Counted from the stretch's first letter, positions 1-9,663 are shown. The stretch is 64,000 nt of DNA from Scopulibacillus_A cellulosilyticus (GCF_042665295.1 NZ_JBHTCO010000007.1:1-64000); one strand, 5' to 3'. Notes: a model not told the origin generated them from the sequence alone. Made by a program: numbers and translations.

Positions 1-126
1 AAGATGAGATTTCCCATGATGTTAAATCAGTAAGACCCCTTATAGATGATGAGGTTGATAGGTCTGAGGTGGAAGCGTGGTAACACGTGAAGCTGACAGA
101 TACTAATCGGTCGAGGACTTAACCAA
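1..126 (+). rRNA. rrl: 23S ribosomal RNA, 3' end (partial)
   Basis: The first ~126 bases match the conserved 3' terminal domain of bacterial 23S rRNA, including the highly conserved ending CTAATCGGTCGAGGACTTAA at about 101-120. The 5' part lies outside the window. It is followed by an 86-base spacer and 5S rRNA, the normal order of an rRNA operon. The exact 3' end is uncertain by a few bases. Confidence 0.95.
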
Positions 127-212
127 ATTACAACATGTCTTATATTCGCTACTGGTTTTGAAGGTTCAATCTTCAACTAAATAAAGGTTTGTCGTTAATA
201 ACAAACCAATAG

Positions 213-329
213 TCTGGTAGCAATGGCGAAGAGGTCACACCCGTTCCCATCCCGAACACGGTCGTTAAGCTCTTCAGCGCCGATGGTAATTGGGGGCTTC
301 CCCCTGTGAGAGTAGGACGTTGCCAGGCA
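213..329 (+). rRNA. rrf: 5S ribosomal RNA
   Basis: A sequence of about 117 bases begins TCTGGTAGCAATGGCGAAGA and ends in GTTGCCAGGC. The 5' CTGG and 3' CCAG ends pair as helix I, and the internal CCGAACACGG block is typical of Firmicutes 5S rRNA. It follows the 23S end and precedes a strong terminator. No tRNA genes follow, so the operon ends here. Confidence 0.96.
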
Positions 330-339
330 CATTTTTTAA

Positions 340-372
340 AGAGACAGGTATTGATGCCTGTCTTTTTTTTTT
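340..372 (+). terminator. rRNA operon terminator
   Basis: Stem AGACAGG / CCTGTCT with a short loop, followed by a run of about 10 T. It lies ten bases past 5S rRNA and is a textbook intrinsic terminator. Confidence 0.93.
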
Positions 373-555
373 GTGTTTAAAAATATTAAATACACCCTTT
401 AAATAATATTTAAACAGCCAATATAAAGTTTAAACAAAAAAGACTTTAGTGATATTGCACAAATAATTGTTCAACTTAATCAAAAATTTGTTGAATTTTG
501 AATTAATTGATGATATGCTTTTGGTGTTATGACTGTTTGGAGGTGTTGTATAATA

Positions 556-1395
556 ATGAAAAAAGGACTTAGTGATGCTGTTTTTATCCCGGAATGGGGT
601 ACTCAAAAGTTCCTTTCTGAAGCAAAGAATGCAGGATTTAATGGTGTTGAGCTCAATATTCGGGAATCAGAAGGGGATCTTACGCTTAATACCATACCGT
701 CTGAAGCAAGACAGGTGGCTCAGATGGCTGAAGAATTTGGTTTGAAAGTCTATTCTCTTACAACAGGATTGCTTAATCATTATGCGCTCTCCTCGGAAGA
801 CAGCAAGCTTCGTGAACAGGGGGAAGAGATAGCCTTACATATGATTGAAGTGGCGGCTGAGATGGGAACTGAAGTCATACAGCTTGTTCCCGGTACAGTC
901 ACTCCGGAGACAAGTTATGAGAAGTCATACAGCTTGGCTCAGGAATCCTTAAGCCGTTTGGCTCAAAAAGCATCGTCGTATAATGTTATAATAGCTATTG
1001 AAAATGTTTGCAATAAGTTTTTGCCAAGTGCTTTTGAGTTTACCCGGTTTATTGATGAAATTGGCCATCCTTCCCTTAAGGCATATTTTGATAATGGCAA
1101 TGCTTTGGTAACGGGATATTCTGAACAATTTATTTCTTTGTTGGGAGACCGTATTGTCGCAATGCATTTAAAGGATTACCGGATAAAGGCAGGCGATTTT
1201 GTTCCTATTCTTGAAGGAGATACGAATTGGCCGGTTTTGATAAAGGCCATTAACGATATTCCTTATACAGGCCATATCATAGCAACTCCTCAATATCCGT
1301 ATGCATGCCAAGGTTATTTGGAGCACTTAGCCAAAAACACATCAGCAAGTTTAACAGCGGTTTTTGAATTAACAGAAAACGAAATTTACAGATAA
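556..1395 (+). CDS. Hydroxypyruvate isomerase-like sugar phosphate isomerase/epimerase
   Basis: 279-residue TIM-barrel protein of the xylose isomerase-like (AP endonuclease 2) superfamily. The ATG at 556 is chosen over an upstream in-frame ATG at 529 because GGAGGTG at 539-545 is correctly spaced from it. Metal-site residues typical of the family are visible: Glu in AIENVCN, Asp in AYFDNGNA, the MHLKDY segment and Glu in ILEGDTNW. Placed 22 bases upstream of malate synthase and next to ureide genes, it could act on hydroxypyruvate or tartronate semialdehyde derived from glyoxylate. No glyoxylate carboligase or tartronate semialdehyde reductase is present in the window, so the substrate is inferred; another sugar epimerase role is possible. 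The fold is secure, the substrate is not. Confidence 0.7.
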   Translation: MKKGLSDAVFIPEWGTQKFLSEAKNAGFNGVELNIRESEGDLTLNTIPSEARQVAQMAEEFGLKVYSLTTGLLNHYALSSEDSKLREQGEEIALHMIEVAAEMGTEVIQLVPGTVTPETSYEKSYSLAQESLSRLAQKASSYNVIIAIENVCNKFLPSAFEFTRFIDEIGHPSLKAYFDNGNALVTGYSEQFISLLGDRIVAMHLKDYRIKAGDFVPILEGDTNWPVLIKAINDIPYTGHIIATPQYPYACQGYLEHLAKNTSASLTAVFELTENEIYR

Positions 1396-1417
1396 CCAGG
1401 AAAGGAGATTTTTAAAA

Positions 1418-3025
1418 GTGTCCGCAGAAAAATTTGAATCATCGAACGATATAGAAATAAAAGCTCATATGACGTCTGAATATGCAGAAATTTTAACGCC
1501 AGAGGCTCTTAATTTTATAAAAAAACTTCATAGGAATTTCAATGACAGGCGCAAAGAACTTTTACAAAGAAGACAATTGCGCCAAAAAGAAATTGATAAT
1601 GGCAAGCTTCCTGATTTTCTGCCTGAAACGGAAGACATTCGTAACGGTTCTTGGACAATAGCGCCGCTTCCTGAAGATTTACAAGACCGTCGTGTTGAAA
1701 TCACAGGACCGGTGGATAGAAAAATGGTTATTAATGCCTTGAACTCAGGGGCGAAGTTGTTTATGGCAGATTTTGAGGATGCGACATCGCCGACTTGGGA
1801 TAATATCATTGGCGGGCAAGTTAACTTACGTGATGCTATTAATAAAAATATTTCATTTACTGATTCTAAAAGCGGCAAAAAATATCAGTTAAATGATAAA
1901 ACGGCAACATTAATTCCCCGCCCGCGCGGATGGCATATGGAAGAAAAGCATATTCTTATTGATGGTGAGCCGGTATCAGGATCGTTGCTTGACTTTGGAT
2001 TGTATTTCTTTCACAATGCAAAAACACTGATTAATAAGGGATCGGGACCATACTTTTACTTTCCAAAAATGGAAAGCCATCTTGAAGCAAGATTGTTGAA
2101 TGATGTATTTGTATTTGCACAAGATGAATTAGGCATTCCTCAAGGTACAATTAAAGTAACGGTTCTCATTGAAACGCTGCCGGCTGCGTTTGAGATGGAT
2201 GAAATTTTGTACGAGTTACGGGAACATTCCGCTGGTTTAAATTGCGGACGATGGGATTATATTTTCAACTATCTTAAACGTCTTCGCAATGTGCCTGACT
2301 TGATTTTGCCTGACCGCGGGCAAGTAACAATGACTGTCCCTTTTATGAATGCTTATGCGTTATTGACGGTTAAAACGTGTCATCGCCGCAATGCGCCGGC
2401 GATGGGCGGTATGGCAGCACAAATTCCAGTTAAAAATAACCCGGAGCTCAATGAAGAAGCGTTTAACAAAGTGATTGAAGATAAAACACGGGAAGCCAAG
2501 AATGGCCACGATGGTTCATGGGTTGCACATCCGGGCCTTGTCCCTGTTGTTATGGAAGTATTTAATAAAATCATGCCGCAGCCTAACCAGATTGGTAAAA
2601 AACGTGAAGATGTCCGTGTCACCGCGAAAGACCTTCTTCAAAAACCGGAGGGAACGATCACAGAGGAAGGTATCCGTACAAACGTCAGCGTAGGTATTCA
2701 ATATATTGCTTCTTGGTTCCGCGGAAATGGCGCCGCTCCGATCAACCATCTGATGGAGGATGCGGCGACTGCCGAGATATCCCGTGCCCAAATATGGCAA
2801 TGGATTCGTCATCCAAAAGGTGTACTTAATGATGGAAGAAAGATCACTTTTAATTTGTATGAACAAATTCGGGATGAAGAATTACAAAAAATTAAAGATG
2901 CGCTCGGAGAGGATACGTTTAACAGCGGTAAGTTTAAAGAGGCGAGTGAGTTGTTCACTAGATTAACGAAGGATGACGAATTTGCTGAATTCCTTACAAC
3001 GCCCGGTTATGATTATCTTGATTAA
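1418..3025 (+). CDS. aceB: Malate synthase A
   Basis: 535-residue protein, the usual length of malate synthase A, which condenses glyoxylate with acetyl-CoA to malate in the cytoplasm. Family motifs are visible: MADFEDATSPTW, IPRPRGWHMEEKH, VTVLIETLPAAFEMDE, LNCGRWDYIFNYLK and DGSWVAHPGLVPVV. Translation starts at GTG 1418 behind AAAGGAGA (1401-1408). It lies 22 bases after the isomerase-like gene and is probably cotranscribed with it. No isocitrate lyase is present in the window, so the likely glyoxylate source is ureide breakdown by the neighbouring genes rather than a full glyoxylate shunt. A terminator follows at 3075. Confidence 0.95.
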   Translation: MSAEKFESSNDIEIKAHMTSEYAEILTPEALNFIKKLHRNFNDRRKELLQRRQLRQKEIDNGKLPDFLPETEDIRNGSWTIAPLPEDLQDRRVEITGPVDRKMVINALNSGAKLFMADFEDATSPTWDNIIGGQVNLRDAINKNISFTDSKSGKKYQLNDKTATLIPRPRGWHMEEKHILIDGEPVSGSLLDFGLYFFHNAKTLINKGSGPYFYFPKMESHLEARLLNDVFVFAQDELGIPQGTIKVTVLIETLPAAFEMDEILYELREHSAGLNCGRWDYIFNYLKRLRNVPDLILPDRGQVTMTVPFMNAYALLTVKTCHRRNAPAMGGMAAQIPVKNNPELNEEAFNKVIEDKTREAKNGHDGSWVAHPGLVPVVMEVFNKIMPQPNQIGKKREDVRVTAKDLLQKPEGTITEEGIRTNVSVGIQYIASWFRGNGAAPINHLMEDAATAEISRAQIWQWIRHPKGVLNDGRKITFNLYEQIRDEELQKIKDALGEDTFNSGKFKEASELFTRLTKDDEFAEFLTTPGYDYLD

Positions 3026-3074
3026 TCATTGACAGGAAATAAATCCTTGGTAAAGTGCAAGAAAGTAAATATTT

Positions 3075-3104
3075 AAGGAGCCCCGTAAAATAGGGCTCCT
3101 TTTC
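3075..3104 (+). terminator. Terminator after malate synthase
   Basis: AGGAGCCC / GGGCTCCT stem with a short loop and a TTTT tail, 50 bases past the aceB stop. Confidence 0.85.
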
Positions 3105-3108
3105 TATG

Positions 3109-3230
3109 TACTATCAGAAAGTATATCTTGGAAACATGGATGCAGATCCGGCGTAGCCGCCAAGATAAGGTTGATAGTATAAGTGCAATTGTCTGCGCCT
3201 TAAGGCTTGTCACCAGCCAAGTTTTCTTTA
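3109..3230 (-). repeat. Dispersed intergenic repeat with inverted ends (copy 1)
   Basis: Bases 3109-3129 (TACTATCAGAAAGTATATCTT minus its last base) and 3162-3179 (AAGATAAGGTTGATAGTA) form imperfect terminal inverted repeats around a ~70-base core. The core plus the flank 3181-3230 is the reverse complement of a segment at 29132-29385, sharing both ends and the TTATCTTGGC..CT.CG centre, while the copy at 29132 has extra internal sequence. It lies between the convergent aceB and pucR genes. No transposase is encoded, so it is MITE-like. Confidence 0.7.
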
Positions 3231-3243
3231 AAACTAACACCAT

Positions 3244-4878
3244 TCATAAAAGCGACATAATCAAAAGGGCTACCCGGATGCGTAAAGTATCTTCAGGATC
3301 CTGGAGCGAACAGTCCATCATTGATTCACATTTATTAATCCGGTATTTAACCGTATTACGGTGAATAAACATTTTTCTTGCTGTCTCAGATATTTCTCCC
3401 TGAACATTAAGAAAAATTTCCAGCGTCTTTAATAGTTCAAAATCCTCTTTTGATTTTGGAAAGGCAAGCTCACGAAGCGTATTTTCGCAAAACTCCTTTA
3501 AATGTTTATTAGGGATCATCAGCAAGAGCTCTTTCATTTCTTTTATTTTATAATGTTGAATAAACAGACCTTTATTTATCTCATAGCCATGTTTAATGGT
3601 ATCAATAGCTTCGGTGTAGGCTGTCGGTATATTATTAACCGATTGGACATGGCTGCTGACACCAAATGACAGCGGATTGTCCAATGAGTTTTCCTGCACA
3701 CGTTTTAAGAAGGCTGATATTCTGTTTTTTGCTTCTGAATGATTTTTTGGAAATTGAAGAAGCATGACATAATATTTTTCCTTTGTAAATAAAATGCCAT
3801 TTATCTCAGTTTGAGCAAGTTCATCTTCAAGAAAATCATAAACAGCATTATGAAGCTTGCTTCTTTCATCTTCTTGTATGGCATAGCCGTTTATATCATT
3901 TTCTGCATCTAATTGGCAGGCAACGCAAAAATAATGCCTGTCTTTTTCCAGCCCGTAATAACCTCCGACACTCGAAATCTCCTCTTCTGAAGTTATTCTT
4001 CCATCAATCAAATCAGCAAAAAAGTTATTTTTAAATTGTTTGGCATTTTCCTGGATCGCCTGTTCTTTAATTAATGTAAAAGAAATAACATTTGAAGCTT
4101 GCTCAATAGCCAATTTTGAGGCCGGATAAGGCAGTTTAGCAGCATCAACAATGACCAAAATGCTGGCAGTTTGGTGTTTGGTAACTACAGGAAAAGTTGT
4201 AATCGATCGTTCGGGCTGATTTTTTACAATAAAGGGTTCAAATGAGGTACCGCTGCGTGCTTCTTCTAAATGATCACCGACTTTATTTAAAATCATTTCC
4301 TTAAGTTCCTTCATTGAATCCCTTCTGAAGTCTTGAGAGAGAGCTAAAGGCTCGCCGCGATGATTCAACAGCATAGACGGCCTGTCCAAAAAATAACCAA
4401 GCTGTTCTACGAGTGAACTGACACTATATTCCTTCATCATCATTTCTGAGAATTTTTGATGAACATGAATCGCGTAAAACAGCTCTTCGGCTTTATCATT
4501 ATTTAAGTAATTTAATATTTGCTGAGAAACCTCACCTAAGGTAAAATCCAACGGTAATTCAATGATCGGCAAGGATAAATCATCCGCAAGCAATTTGACG
4601 TCCTCAGGCAATTCATTATGGAAACGCTTCAGTTTGATAATAATGCCTGCACACGATTTATTGTTCATTTCTTCAATTAATTGGCAAAATCGTTTGCTGT
4701 TATCTTTAAATCCGTAACCAGTCGTTAAAAGCAAATGATGCTTTTCTAAAAAAAGGTTAACATCCGGTGTGTCAGAAATATTAACAAATGTAACTGTTCT
4801 ATCTAAACCCTGATGGCCGGCAAGGATTTTACAAGCCTTCAACGTGTCTAATATAAACAAATCATTAACGGTTTTCAT
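3244..4878 (-). CDS. pucR: PucR family purine/ureide catabolism regulator
   Basis: 544-residue transcription factor, close to the 531 of B. subtilis PucR. The ATG at 4878 has GAGGAG behind it and is preferred over an in-frame start at 4893. The N-terminal ~120 residues match the PucR sensory domain (ILAGHQGLDRTVTFVNISDT; LLLTTGYGF). The C-terminal ~60 residues are the PucR helix-turn-helix (ISETARKMFIHRNTVKYRI), following a GGDEF-like middle region typical of CdaR/PucR proteins. In B. subtilis PucR senses allantoin-type intermediates and controls puc genes. Its divergent position opposite allC, across a 406-base gap, fits control of the ureide genes. The effector is inferred. Confidence 0.9.
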   Translation of the reverse strand: MKTVNDLFILDTLKACKILAGHQGLDRTVTFVNISDTPDVNLFLEKHHLLLTTGYGFKDNSKRFCQLIEEMNNKSCAGIIIKLKRFHNELPEDVKLLADDLSLPIIELPLDFTLGEVSQQILNYLNNDKAEELFYAIHVHQKFSEMMMKEYSVSSLVEQLGYFLDRPSMLLNHRGEPLALSQDFRRDSMKELKEMILNKVGDHLEEARSGTSFEPFIVKNQPERSITTFPVVTKHQTASILVIVDAAKLPYPASKLAIEQASNVISFTLIKEQAIQENAKQFKNNFFADLIDGRITSEEEISSVGGYYGLEKDRHYFCVACQLDAENDINGYAIQEDERSKLHNAVYDFLEDELAQTEINGILFTKEKYYVMLLQFPKNHSEAKNRISAFLKRVQENSLDNPLSFGVSSHVQSVNNIPTAYTEAIDTIKHGYEINKGLFIQHYKIKEMKELLLMIPNKHLKEFCENTLRELAFPKSKEDFELLKTLEIFLNVQGEISETARKMFIHRNTVKYRINKCESMMDCSLQDPEDTLRIRVALLIMSLL

Positions 4879-5284
4879 GTAAAAACTCCTCAAATCATCC
4901 TTTTCTGCTTTTCTATCCTTATTTTATGTCTATCATGCATAAAAGGCAAAATTAATTTTATCTATATTAAACAATGACTTTAAGATCATGAACAATTAGA
5001 CTTATAGTTAATAATCAATTGTACAGAAAAGTGTAAATAAGGGAAACCCTTTGATCAGTAATTAACCTTACATTTTAAGAGATGAGAATCTCTATTATAT
5101 ATACAAGAAGTAAATGATGCCGGATGACTGAGAACTTTTTCGGTGATATAAGGTCCATAATATCGCAGATGGTATAAGGGGAAGTGCATGCCGTCTGAAA
5201 AGCTGAACATAAAAGCTGAATTTCAAACAATTTACTATAAATTTCGCTATTAAACATCTAATAAGAAGTGAGAGGAGCAGCTGA
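4879..5284. promoter_or_regulatory. Divergent regulatory region between pucR and allC
   Basis: 406 AT-rich bases separate the divergent pucR and allC starts and must carry both promoters. It has no convincing ORF. A symmetric AAGGGAAACCCTT at about 5039-5051 and ATTAACCTTA near 5061 are visible, but no clear match to the B. subtilis PucR box was found. RBS AGAGGAGCAG precedes allC. Confidence 0.5.
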
Positions 5285-6541
5285 ATGAATACTGAAGTTT
5301 ACACCAACTTGGAAGAAGAAACTGTAAAAACACTTAAATGGCTTGGCGGATTCGGCAGTGATCCCGATGGCGGAGTATCAAGGCTTTTATATAGTCAGGA
5401 ATGGGTCGATGCCCAAGAATCACTTGCACAATTGTTTAAGGACGAGGGATTAATCGTTCAGAAGGACGAAGTCGGGAATTTATTCGGAAGACTTGAAGGA
5501 TCGACTTTTAAAGATGAAACAATTCTTACCGGTTCTCATGTCGATACAGTTAAGAACGGCGGTTTGTACGATGGACAATATGGTATCGTCGCCGGTTTTA
5601 TTGCCATTAAATATTTGAAAGCAAAGTATGGTCAGCCCCTCCGCAATATTGAGGTCGTTTCAATGGCTGAAGAGGAAGGCAGCCGATTTCCTTATACTTT
5701 CTGGGGTTCAAATAATATTGTCGGAAAAGTGGAAAAGGATGATGTCAAAGACCTGAGAGATTTTGACGGCATTCTTTTTGAAGAAGCCATGCACCAGGCC
5801 GGGTGTGATTATAAGAAAAACCCGGGGAAAATTCGTGATGATTTAAAAGCCTTTATTGAGCTGCATGTTGAACAGGGCAATGTCTTGGAAACAGAAGGAA
5901 TTCCAATTGGCATAGTCCAGCATATCGCCGGTCAAAAGCGTTTTACCATTGAAATAAACGGTCAAGCGAATCATGCCGGTACAACGCCAATGGGCTACCG
6001 TAAAGATGCCATGAATGCAGCATGCCGGATGATACATGAAATGAATGATTTGGCGTTATCATACGGCGATCCATTAGTGGCAACTGTCGGCAAGATGATT
6101 CTTGAACCCAATACAGTTAATGTTGTCCCGGGAAAGGCTGTTTTTACAGTGGATATTAGACACACGAGAAGGTCGGTCCTAACGAAATTTTCCGAAGAAA
6201 TGACCGCAAAAATGCGGGATATTGCAAGTTCTCTTGGTGTCGGCATTGATATTGACATGTGGATGGACGCCGATCCTGTACCGATGGATCAAAAGGTCGT
6301 TAATATCATTAAAGAACAGTGTATTGAAAACAAATTGAATTACAAATTAATGCACAGCGGTGCAGGCCACGATGCGCAAAATTTTGCTCAAGTGGTACCG
6401 ACAGCGATGATTTTCGTACCAAGCCATAACGGTATAAGTCATAATCCGGATGAATATACAGAACCTCGGGATCTGGCTGAGGGAGTTAAGGCACTGATTG
6501 GCGCATTATACAAATTAGGTTATTCCAAGGAGGGGATATAA
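5285..6541 (+). CDS. allC: Allantoate amidohydrolase
   Basis: 418-residue M20-type metallohydrolase that removes ammonia and CO2 from allantoate to give (S)-ureidoglycine in the cytoplasm. Metal-binding motifs are in order: TGSHVDTV (His, Asp), MAEEEGSRF (Glu), ELHVEQG (His) and SGAGHDAQ (His). The central lid domain carries the ANHAGTTPM segment characteristic of the AllC/beta-ureidopropionase group. The length matches AllC/PucF. Start ATG 5285 lies behind GAGAGGAG. Close relatives include N-carbamoyl-L-amino acid hydrolases; the ureide neighbourhood favours allantoate. The stop abuts the next gene's GTG with no gap, so the two are coupled. Confidence 0.9.
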   Translation: MNTEVYTNLEEETVKTLKWLGGFGSDPDGGVSRLLYSQEWVDAQESLAQLFKDEGLIVQKDEVGNLFGRLEGSTFKDETILTGSHVDTVKNGGLYDGQYGIVAGFIAIKYLKAKYGQPLRNIEVVSMAEEEGSRFPYTFWGSNNIVGKVEKDDVKDLRDFDGILFEEAMHQAGCDYKKNPGKIRDDLKAFIELHVEQGNVLETEGIPIGIVQHIAGQKRFTIEINGQANHAGTTPMGYRKDAMNAACRMIHEMNDLALSYGDPLVATVGKMILEPNTVNVVPGKAVFTVDIRHTRRSVLTKFSEEMTAKMRDIASSLGVGIDIDMWMDADPVPMDQKVVNIIKEQCIENKLNYKLMHSGAGHDAQNFAQVVPTAMIFVPSHNGISHNPDEYTEPRDLAEGVKALIGALYKLGYSKEGI

Positions 6542-7777
6542 GTGGGTTATACTGATTTGAATGCACCTTTGAGAACAATTATGACACCTGGACCGGTTGA
6601 AGTAGACCCGCGTGTTCTAAGAGCAATGACGACACCGATTCTTGGACAATTCGATCCCAGATTCTTAGAACTTATGAATGAAACAATGGATTTACTAAAA
6701 TATGTTTTTCAAACGGAGAATAAATGGGCCTTTCCAGTTGACGGTACATCCAGGGCCGGTTTGGAAGCTGTATTATGCAGTGTCATTGAACCGGGTGATA
6801 AAGTGCTTATTCCCATCTTTGGCCGTTTTGGCTACTTGCTTCAGGAAATCGCAAGCCGCTGCGGTGCCGAAGTCTGCACAGTGGAAAAAGAGTGGGGGCA
6901 GATTTTTGAACCGGAAGAAGTCATTAACGAAATCAAAAAGGTTAATCCAAAGCTGGTTGTTATTGTCCATGGCGAAACATCCACAGGCCGTTTGCAGCCT
7001 CTTGAAGAAATAGGCCGCTTTTGCCGCGAAAATGATGTGCTGATTGCCGTTGATGCCGTAGCGACACTGGCGGGTGTGGACGTCAGAACCGATGAGTGGT
7101 GGCTGGATGCCGTCATTGCCGGAACGCAAAAAAGTATAGGCGTTCCATCGGGTATGGCGCCGCTAACCTACAATGACCGGATTGAAAAAATTTTGTTGGC
7201 GCGGAAAAAAGTTGAACGGGGTCTTTCTGGAGGATCTTCAAATAACAGCAGAAGAATTCAGAGCAACTACCTTGATTTAAGTCAAATTCAAGATTATTGG
7301 GGACCGGATCATCTCAATCATCATACTGAAGCAACAACAATGCTTTATGGGCTTCGTGAAGGTCTGCGGATCATCAAAGAGGAAGGGCTGGAAGCACGTC
7401 TTAAGCGGCATCAATTACACGAAAAGGCCCTCGTTGACGGTTTAGAAGCAATGGGCGTTGAGTTATACGGTGATAAAGCGCATAAGATGACCAACGTTAC
7501 GTGTATCAAAGTTCCTGAGGGCATTAAGGATGAGGCGATACGCGGCACTTTAATCAACGATTTCGGTGTTGAAATCGCGACGACTTTTGGACCGCTAAAA
7601 GGGCAAATTTTGAGAATTGGTTCAATGGGTTACAGCTGCCGCAAAGAAAATATCCTTAAAGTTCTTGGGGCGCTGGAGGCAGCATTAATTAAATACGGCG
7701 CTAAGGTTAACCGGGGAGAAGCTTTACAAACAGCATTAAGAGTCTATGAAAATAGCAGTGAACCAGTCTTAATCTAG
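6542..7777 (+). CDS. pucG: (S)-ureidoglycine-glyoxylate aminotransferase
   Basis: 411-residue fold-type I PLP aminotransferase of the alanine-glyoxylate/serine-pyruvate group. PucG transfers the amino group of ureidoglycine to glyoxylate, giving oxalurate and glycine. The PLP lysine is in AGTQKSIGVP, preceded by the AVDAVATLAG strand with the cofactor-binding Asp. A Gln in TPILGQFDP corresponds to the ureidoglycine-specific Gln reported for B. subtilis PucG, and LNHHTEAT matches its downstream substrate region. Start GTG 6542 directly follows the allC stop, with RBS AAGGAGGGG in the end of allC. A hairpin with CTGCCGG arms lies 12 bases downstream. Confidence 0.88.
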   Translation: MGYTDLNAPLRTIMTPGPVEVDPRVLRAMTTPILGQFDPRFLELMNETMDLLKYVFQTENKWAFPVDGTSRAGLEAVLCSVIEPGDKVLIPIFGRFGYLLQEIASRCGAEVCTVEKEWGQIFEPEEVINEIKKVNPKLVVIVHGETSTGRLQPLEEIGRFCRENDVLIAVDAVATLAGVDVRTDEWWLDAVIAGTQKSIGVPSGMAPLTYNDRIEKILLARKKVERGLSGGSSNNSRRIQSNYLDLSQIQDYWGPDHLNHHTEATTMLYGLREGLRIIKEEGLEARLKRHQLHEKALVDGLEAMGVELYGDKAHKMTNVTCIKVPEGIKDEAIRGTLINDFGVEIATTFGPLKGQILRIGSMGYSCRKENILKVLGALEAALIKYGAKVNRGEALQTALRVYENSSEPVLI

Positions 7778-7789
7778 TGACAAAGTACT

Positions 7790-7816
7790 CTGCCGGCAAG
7801 ACTTTCTTTCCGGCAG
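7790..7816 (+). terminator. Hairpin between pucG and fdrA
   Basis: Perfect 7-base stem CTGCCGG (7790-7796) / CCGGCAG (7810-7816) with a 13-base loop, followed by only a short T stretch. It may terminate weakly or attenuate between the allC-pucG pair and the fdrA group. Confidence 0.45.
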
Positions 7817-7904
7817 GGTTTGAAATAACTTAGCAGTGTTGCCGAAAAACAAAGTATTAAAAGAATTTAAGGACGCCTAAAAATAGATTTGGGAGTGAAA
7901 AAAT

Positions 7905-9635
7905 GTGCTTTATACAGTGGTCAAAAAAAACATGTACCAGGACTCCGTTAACCTGATGCTATTAACGAATCACTTGTCACAAGCAGAGGGTGTCAATCAA
8001 GTATCAGTTATGATGGGCACGCCTGCCAATAAGGATATTTTTAAAAATTCAGGGCTTTATACCAGCGAATTAGAAGATGCCAGTCCTAATGATCTTTGCA
8101 TTGTTGTTGATACCGGCGACGAAAGTGTTGTCGAAAATGTTGTGAAAGGTGTTGACGAGTTCATCAATAACCAATCGACGCAATCACAACAAAGTGCCAT
8201 CCCGGTCACCCGTACGTGGGAAATGTCTCAAAACAAAATGCCGAATGCTAATTTAGCGGTTATTTCAATTGCCGGAGAACATGCGGCTTCTGAAACGAAC
8301 AAAGCGCTTGACCGCGATCTTAATGTCTTTTTGTTCAGCGACAACGTCAGTCTGGAAGACGAAGTGCAATTAAAACTAAAAGCCCAGGCGAAGGGGCTTA
8401 TCGTCATGGGTCCTGACTGCGGTACAGGCATTCTTCATGAAGTACCAATTGCCTTTGCCAACGTGATTGAGAAAGGCAATATTGGGATTGTCGGCGCTTC
8501 GGGGACAGGTATTCAAGAAATTACATCGATCATTTCAAGACGGGGCGGGGGTATCTCGCATGCAATCGGCACCGGCGGCCGCGACCTGTCAGCTGATGTT
8601 GGAGCGATAACGGCCATTCGCGGTTTGGAGGCGCTTGCCTCAGACCCCGAAACAGATGTCATAGCGTTTGTTTCTAAGCCGCCAGCGCCTGAAGTTCGCG
8701 ATAAAGTTGTCGGAGTATTTAAAAATCTGGGGAAGCCGGTGGTTGCGGTTTTTATGGGAGAAAAGCCGCATGAAGATCATGATAACGTCCATTATGCCTG
8801 GACACTCGAAGATACAGCTTTAAAAGCCCTTGAATTAGCCGAAAACAGCGGCCTTAATCGGATCATTCATCATGATGATGTCAAGAAAATAAAATTCAAC
8901 CCTGAGCAGCGTTATATTAAAGGGTATTACTGCGGAGGGACGCTGGCTCTAGAAGCAGCGATGATTGTTGAAGAAGCCTTTCATATTGATCCGGCTGCCG
9001 ATCATCCGGAAGGCATCATGTTAAAACATGAAGGCACCGAAATTATCGATTTAGGCGATGATGCTTATACACAAGGACGCGCTCACCCGATGATAGATCC
9101 GTCATTGCGTGTCGATATTGTTAAAGAAGCCGCGGCCAACCCGGAAACAGCTGTCATTCTGCTTGATAATGTTGTCGGCTACGGCGGTCACGAAGATATG
9201 GCGGGGGTTTTTGCACCGGTTATAAAGGAAGCTAAAGAACGAGCTGAAGCCAATAATAAAGCACTCATCTTCATCGCTTCTGTTACAGGTACACAAGGCG
9301 ACCCTCAAGTCTATGAGAACCAGGTTAAAACGCTTGAAGAAGCAGGTGCGATTGTTGCTAAAAGCAACGCTCAAGCGACACGTCTTGCGGTTGATATTAT
9401 AAAATATCTGAATGCTTCCGACAGTACAGCAAAAGCATACACTGAAATCGCTGCAACGTCTGAATCTGATGCTGTTAAGGAACTTATTTCAGGTAAACCG
9501 CGTGTCATTAATGTCGGCTTAAAAGGCTTCGCTGAAACAATTCAGGAAAACGGCGGGCAGGTCGTTCAATATCAATGGGCGCCAATTGCCGGCGGTAATA
9601 AACGATTAGCTAGAATTCTTGAGAAGTTAAAATAA
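7905..9635 (+). CDS. fdrA: FdrA-like subunit of oxamate carbamoyltransferase
   Basis: 576-residue protein of the FdrA family, related to the succinyl-CoA synthetase alpha subunit (GIVGASGTGIQEITSII is the phosphate-binding type loop; VMGPDCGTGI precedes it). In E. coli FdrA (AllF) acts with YlbE (AllG) and YlbF (AllH) as a three-subunit oxamate carbamoyltransferase that splits oxalurate with phosphate into oxamate and carbamoyl phosphate. The same three genes follow one another here and end in carbamate kinase. Start GTG 7905 (GTG CTT TAT) sits nine bases after GGGAG; an ATG overlaps it out of frame. Function rests on family and gene order. Confidence 0.85.
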   Translation: MLYTVVKKNMYQDSVNLMLLTNHLSQAEGVNQVSVMMGTPANKDIFKNSGLYTSELEDASPNDLCIVVDTGDESVVENVVKGVDEFINNQSTQSQQSAIPVTRTWEMSQNKMPNANLAVISIAGEHAASETNKALDRDLNVFLFSDNVSLEDEVQLKLKAQAKGLIVMGPDCGTGILHEVPIAFANVIEKGNIGIVGASGTGIQEITSIISRRGGGISHAIGTGGRDLSADVGAITAIRGLEALASDPETDVIAFVSKPPAPEVRDKVVGVFKNLGKPVVAVFMGEKPHEDHDNVHYAWTLEDTALKALELAENSGLNRIIHHDDVKKIKFNPEQRYIKGYYCGGTLALEAAMIVEEAFHIDPAADHPEGIMLKHEGTEIIDLGDDAYTQGRAHPMIDPSLRVDIVKEAAANPETAVILLDNVVGYGGHEDMAGVFAPVIKEAKERAEANNKALIFIASVTGTQGDPQVYENQVKTLEEAGAIVAKSNAQATRLAVDIIKYLNASDSTAKAYTEIAATSESDAVKELISGKPRVINVGLKGFAETIQENGGQVVQYQWAPIAGGNKRLARILEKLK

Positions 9636-9663
9636 CGCAAGAGGGAATAAGGAGGCGTATTTT

